Source: Cyanophora paradoxa
Lineage: Eukaryota > Glaucocystophyceae > Cyanophorales > Cyanophoraceae
Direction of reading: 5' to 3'
NCBI GenBank assembly: GCA_004431415.1
Contig: QPMI01000408.1
Span: 62,001-126,000, forward strand
Length of the DNA: 64,000 nucleotides
A program made the translations under genes and the position numbers. The notes below the pieces were generated by a model that had not been told where the DNA came from, ran no database searches, and saw only the letters and a program-made list of their open reading frames with translations. Of the stretch, positions 59,256 to 64,000 are shown one piece after another; positions within the stretch are counted from its first letter, which is position 1, and each line of letters opens with the position of its first letter.

Positions 59256-62200
59256 TCAGACACGATTTTTGTAATGCCCAATAGCCCAGGTGTTGATTTT
59301 ATCATTATCTAGAAAACGCTTCGTATCTAGCGGATGCAACGCTTGACGAGAGGTATTTTGCAGATATATTTCATGTCGTTTCGAACGGAAACCGAGAATT
59401 CCTTTGATATCATACGATTGTTTTTCTCCTTTTTTTGGGCAGACACACCGGAGGAATACATCCCTTGTGAGTCTGTTGTAATATGTTTTTTGAATACCTT
59501 TGCACACCTGCTTATCTGTGGAATCTTCACGCGAATAATAGTAAGATTTCGGCCGGTTAGCGATCCACTCTGTCATTTGTAGACCATGAAGCTCATCCTT
59601 GAATAATCCCGGAGTTTTCCCCATCGATCGTAGAGCTCGAACCTCATCGGCTGTCATGCCATCAAAGAATCGATGTGTCTCTGGGTAGTCGCTAACATCC
59701 AGCTCATGCTTGATTGAGCGTAAATCAGCATAGATATCTTTGGTGCGAACCTCGATGATGAGACTGTCAGTATCAGTTCCAAGTAGCTTAAGCCGATGAC
59801 CCCAAAGCGGTTTGAGCACCTGATAGTAGAAGCGATACATGTGCAGCTTGGACAATTCGAGAATGACAAATCCACAGTAAATTGGTTTATTTAAATTATA
59901 CTCACTTTTTCGCTTGGAAACGAATACAAGGTTCTCTTCGTACATCACCACCTGCTTCAACCGATTTGGTTCGCTGTTTATCTTTGCCAAACGATCACCA
60001 GATGTAACAAGCTCGGAGAAACAGTGTTTTCTCACGTTCTCCATCGTCTTTCCGAATACACTGTTATTCATTAACTTGAAGAGATCCTGTTTGTATTTGT
60101 GATCAGCACGCTTGCGTTCACTTGTATTAAGATCGATGAAATCGTTCAGCCACGCACTTTGTTCGTACGATAAAACACGGTGGATGTTGGTTACAATCAT
60201 TCCCAGTGTAGTATAAAGCTTAAGCAAACGCCCATCAACAACATAATTCTTCTTTGGCAACAGGTTTGGAACCAATTTTGGGGTTCTTTCGACTGAAGTA
60301 AGCTTTTCGTTGTTAATCATATCCTGCTGTTGTTTCGATAGATGATCTATGGACACGCACATTCGTTCAGGAGCTAGTGGATAATCTGAGAAATCATCGT
60401 GGAGATGGTCAGGCATGTACATATCAACTTCTAGAGCATAGCCACGAGGACCATCAGCGTCAAGGTTTTCAACGAACTGCATAGCATCAACATCTTGATC
60501 GAGTTTTTCCCAGCGGAAACCTCCAGTGGGGAGTTTTTGTTTCATAGCAACGCCATACAGATTATTCGCATCAAGGTACATCAGCCACGATTCTTTGCCT
60601 GTTTTTTCGTAGTTTTGCACACATTCAATCTGGGTTGCTGATTCATCAGCATGCGTATATTTTCCAAATTTCTTTAAAATTGTCGCTGCTTTTGCTGCTT
60701 TCTTTTTATTCTTTGCAATCACTCTTGAACTCATGTCTTTTACGTGTTTCAGGAACTCGTTATCAGCTTTAGCGTATCTCTTTGATATCATGCTGATGCC
60801 ACCCTAATTCCTGATTCTATGAATCTATACATATCTTGTTGTCCCTCGTGAAAAAGCTCAAGCTTAATTCCTGTGCGTTTAAGAGCAGCTTGCCAAGCGA
60901 ATCCTGGTGATGATATGAAATAGCTTGGATCTAATCCATACGTTTCCATGCATGTATCACGATAGTTTTCAAATACATCGGCAAGTAACGAAATGTCAGT
61001 ATTCATATATTCCATAGTATAGTCTGATATCGTTCTACATGCAAGCTTTCTCCAAACGATCTGAGCATGTGCGTACTCGTCTTTTGAGCATTTCTTTTGT
61101 TTTAGTTCGTTCTTAAAGTATCGACGTACAGGTAGTTCTGTTTCTTGAAAACGTTGCCAGCTTGATATATAGCTATATGGATATATCCCCTTGCTTGTCA
61201 TCAACTCGAATCTAGTATCATCCGGATACATTGTGCGCGTGATCTTCTTCTTCTCCGCTGGGACCGCTTTCGCTAGATCATCCAAACTAGCATTCAAATG
61301 TTGCATCGAATCACGAAGTACATAAATTCCATACTTAAACTGTGATATCTTCTCGCTATTCTGAAAGGTTTGATCAAATTTGATCGAAAGGAGACTCTGC
61401 GGGCGGAGCCGGCGTTCGAGCCCCTTCTTAACCTTCTTTTTCTGCTCTGGGGTCATCTCACGTCCACCGTACTTGCTTTGAAACTCACTTTCGACATGTG
61501 CTTGAAACTCAGCCCAAGCTGCTGAACGGCGGTTTTTGCCAGATGCTATTGCTCTCACGAACAGGTGAAAGTCAAATCCACGACCATTATGAAAGAATAT
61601 AGGAACAGCAGCAGATTTTGCACGGCGGCGATTGCAAGCACGACAGGCTGCTCCAATGTATTTACCTGTATCATGACAGTGATCACGGTGCTTGTCTTTG
61701 ATATCTTTGAACGTGTTTTTGCACATATAACAGTCTGTCGTTGTTTGAAAACACTGTTCCTCTTCCGGATTCATCTGGATTGGTACACTTGCTTTGAGAA
61801 GTTCTCTAAATTGTGGTTCCATTTCGTCAAGCCATTTTACGAACTTATCAGCACAGTCTTCATTCTCGGAACCCATACATTTAAATGAAAACTGTTCGCC
61901 TTTCGAAGATACAACCAGACAGCCGACTGAAGCAATCACATGCAAACCTTTTTTTTCGGTCTTTCCACTAATGCAGGGAATCGGCAATGTAATAGTCTCT
62001 GAATCAGCATATCCGACCAGACGTTGGCGGATTGTGTACTCATAGTTAATAAACTTCTGGATGTGAGCTCCTTTTTTGGGCAGAACATCTCGTGCGTGTT
62101 CATCGCGTTCGAGACAGCGGTCATATTTAAGATGATTTTCAAATGCTTGATCTGAGCTAAAACCGACCTGGCAGGCTAAGCAATAGTGCTTTGCATTTGA

Positions 62201-63382
62201 TTCGTTCTTTCGGAACAGTCGTGAGACGCTCTTAATCCAGAGGTAATGCCCAACATCGTTTCCCTCCCCAGCCGGCACATACAGTATTGGGATTGCGTCT
62301 CTCGCAGCACTGATATGGATTGGTATGATATCCTGCTTATCTAGAGCAGTTGTATAAACGCAGAGTTTGACGTTATTTGCTTGCTCGAATTTGGTGAACA
62401 TCCTCGAGTCAAGCGGTGTCGGATATGTAAGCATTGAGCAGTCCAGCGATGTCTCGTGCTGGCGGTAGTTCCCTGCATGCCGAGAATCAACACCTTCGCC
62501 CAATGGATTGCGAGCAGAAAGGACTGCGTATTTAAAGCACTCGTTGTTCGGTGCATTTATATTGATAAGCGCGTGCTTGTCTGAGAGCCATTTTGGCAGT
62601 ACAAAGCCTCGGCCACGGCCACCAATCCTTCGGAAATAGCGCACAGTTTTAAAGACCAGATACACCCACGTGTCAAATACTGAGGAATCCCTGCTTTTCT
62701 CTTCCGAGATCATGTCTAATTCTTCGAGCTGTGAACGCAAGGCCGCCTCAATGCTTGTCCCTGGTTCGATGCGATCGAAACGACGATGTTCAATAACGAT
62801 AGCGATCGTAGAATCTGTCTCTGGCTTTCTGTAGACACCCAATCCAGAGATTTGTAGTGCAATGCCCATTCTTGACGTCTCTGCAAGATTTACCTGGGCG
62901 CTTACGAATGATATAGCATTCTGTTTGAAAAGTTCGTTGTTTTCAAATCTGGCTTGCATTGATGTTACACGTCCTGATCCGCGTGGTAGCTGATATTTCC
63001 ACTCTGCATATCGCCCGTCAAGCGCTGTAGTCGTAGTCCCGTCGTTGATTTGAACATCATCTCCGACGTCAACCTCAGGCAGCTCGGCAAAGCCACGGAC
63101 GATCTCTGCCTGCCCCTCTGCGATCGCTAGCTCTAGTCGACGACCTGACACAGGACGCGTTGGTCTAGGAAGTCGAGATAGTTCGTTCAATAGTGAAGCG
63201 TATTTTTCCAACGTTGTATATCTTGTTCTCGATCCTTGCGCTGTAATTCTTAGCAATTTATTTTTGAAAGCACCATGTATGACACGTAGATTGTACAATG
63301 AAGTCGTGAGCGCTTCGATCTGGTCTTTAATACGGGCTGACCGGAAGCGCCGAGTCGCTGCATTATTCTGGGTAACGTCCAT
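59256..63382 (-). pseudogene. protein-primed DNA polymerase of PLV-B, one-base frameshift
   Basis: ATG 63382. One C of a CCCC run is missing near 60803 relative to PLV-1, splitting 864 and 511 codons; otherwise the gene would be about 1375 residues. Exonuclease motif I (ADSET) lies near residue 459, the zinc insertion near 554-587, exonuclease II near 597, motif A near 936, motif B near 1107 and motif C near 1203. The break falls just before motif A. The N-terminal 8-base lesion of PLV-1 is absent here. The segment from about 62110 to 63100 differs from PLV-1 more than the rest, a patchy pattern that suggests recombination. Confidence 0.9.
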
Positions 63383-63485
63383 TGGAAGTATATATCACAA
63401 TTTTTTTGATTATTTTAAACGCAACTTTACATAGCAATATTGGATAGAGATCTCTTTAAGACAAAATAAGATAAACCACCTGAAC

Positions 63486-63912
63486 CTAAACTTGGACTAC
63501 GTCATCGGTGGGAATAATTAGCGTCTAGCTAGAACCTGAACTCGAGTATGTAATTAGATTCCGATGATATAGTAATTACGTGTAGCATAACCCTTGAAAC
63601 CTCTTTGTTTTTTAGATTCGAAATACACACAATTAACGTCTAGATGATGTTGAAGATTATTCCGAGACCGGCGCTTTGGGGGTCCGCCTCAAATCATTGC
63701 TATATCTTTTGCAAGATCGATCGGTCTAGACGTTGGATATTACCTAGCGGTTGCTTGATGGTTGGTTTGGATAGGTTGTGGGGTAGACGTAACGAAGGAT
63801 TGGAAGAGTGTGTTGGTTGGAAGGCGTTGGAGTGTGTGGGTTGGGGTGGTTTGGAGGAGTGAGGGTGGTGAAGAGGTGCGGGCCACAGAATCAGGTCCTC
63901 TCTCATTTTTTT
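63486..63912 (-). repeat. PLV-B right terminal repeat, single copy
   Basis: Inverse copy of the inner left repeat, ending in seven T, followed by GCCGGT. Confidence 0.88.
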
Positions 63913-64000
63913 GCCGGTGGCGCGGCGCGGCCTGCCGCTGCCGCCGCCCTTCTTCCCTGCGGCCTCGAGCACGAGCGGCGGATCGTAATGAACCGCGCGC
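63913..64000 (-). CDS. Gag-like frame resuming beyond the PLV pair
   Basis: On the minus strand the frame from the window edge (HYDPPLVLEAAGKKGGG) is open to the PLV-B border. Its last two codons, Thr-Gly, are the GCCGGT duplication, in phase with the same two codons at 24146-24151. This shows where the retrotransposon was cut and that the gene continues outside the window. Confidence 0.7.

Larger units (their letters stand above)
52881..63912 (+). mobile_element. PLV-B: Polinton-like element, 11.0 kb
   Basis: Same gene order and orientation as PLV-1. The left end has a double terminal repeat (52881-53288 and 53289-53710) and the right end a single one (63486-63912). The right border is followed by GCCGGT (63913-63918), the partner of the copy left of PLV-A. 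Major capsid, ATPase, HNH-AP2, AT-hook and integrase genes are open; the minor capsid and polymerase genes carry small deletions. Confidence 0.92.

Overview
The window looks like nuclear DNA of a GC-rich unicellular eukaryote, probably an alga-like protist; I cannot name the species. The reasons are GC-rich exon-like segments separated by AT-rich introns, an LTR retrotransposon, and several integrated DNA-virus-like elements of the Polinton / Polinton-like virus (PLV) type. Most of the 64 kb is a stack of nested mobile elements.

Layout. (1) 1-1503: fragment of a host gene on the + strand, with exons that suggest an XK-related-like multi-pass membrane protein. (2) From 1504 to beyond the right edge: a minus-strand Ty3/gypsy-type LTR retrotransposon. 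Its 3' LTR is 1504-1861, followed by a polypurine tract, 3' non-coding DNA, integrase (13710-16001), RT-RNase H (to about 19237), protease (19132-20979) and a large Gag-like frame (20798-24151, resuming at 63913-64000). (3) PLV-1, 2547-13256, sits in the 3' non-coding part of the retrotransposon, flanked by the 5-bp duplication CCCCG. (4) A tandem pair, PLV-A (24152-52880) and PLV-B (52881-63912), interrupts gag, with the 6-bp duplication GCCGGT only at the outer borders. (5) PLV-3, 32724-50696, is a different lineage inserted in the major capsid gene of PLV-A, with 405-bp terminal inverted repeats and the 5-bp duplication AGCAG. (6) Inside PLV-3, 42922-50291 is a 7.4-kb tract with no recognised viral gene. 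It holds a 350-bp direct repeat pair, G-runs, a 147-bp minisatellite and host-like exon fragments.

PLV-1, PLV-A and PLV-B share a gene set: a conserved small capsid-module protein, a minor capsid (penton-type) protein, a major capsid protein, a packaging ATPase, an HNH-AP2 endonuclease (only an AP2 remnant in A), an AT-hook protein, a retrovirus-type integrase and a protein-primed family B DNA polymerase. No maturation protease is visible. PLV-3 has a homologous capsid module and integrase, but its replication gene is a polymerase-like palm fused to an SF1 helicase and a C-terminal HNH-like zinc domain.

The polymerase gene is broken at different places in PLV-1, A and B. The major capsid gene is intact in PLV-1 and B, and the minor capsid gene is intact in PLV-1 and A. 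Several lesions are one-base homopolymer losses, so sequencing error must be kept in mind. The insertion order is retrotransposon, then PLV-1 and the A/B pair, then PLV-3.
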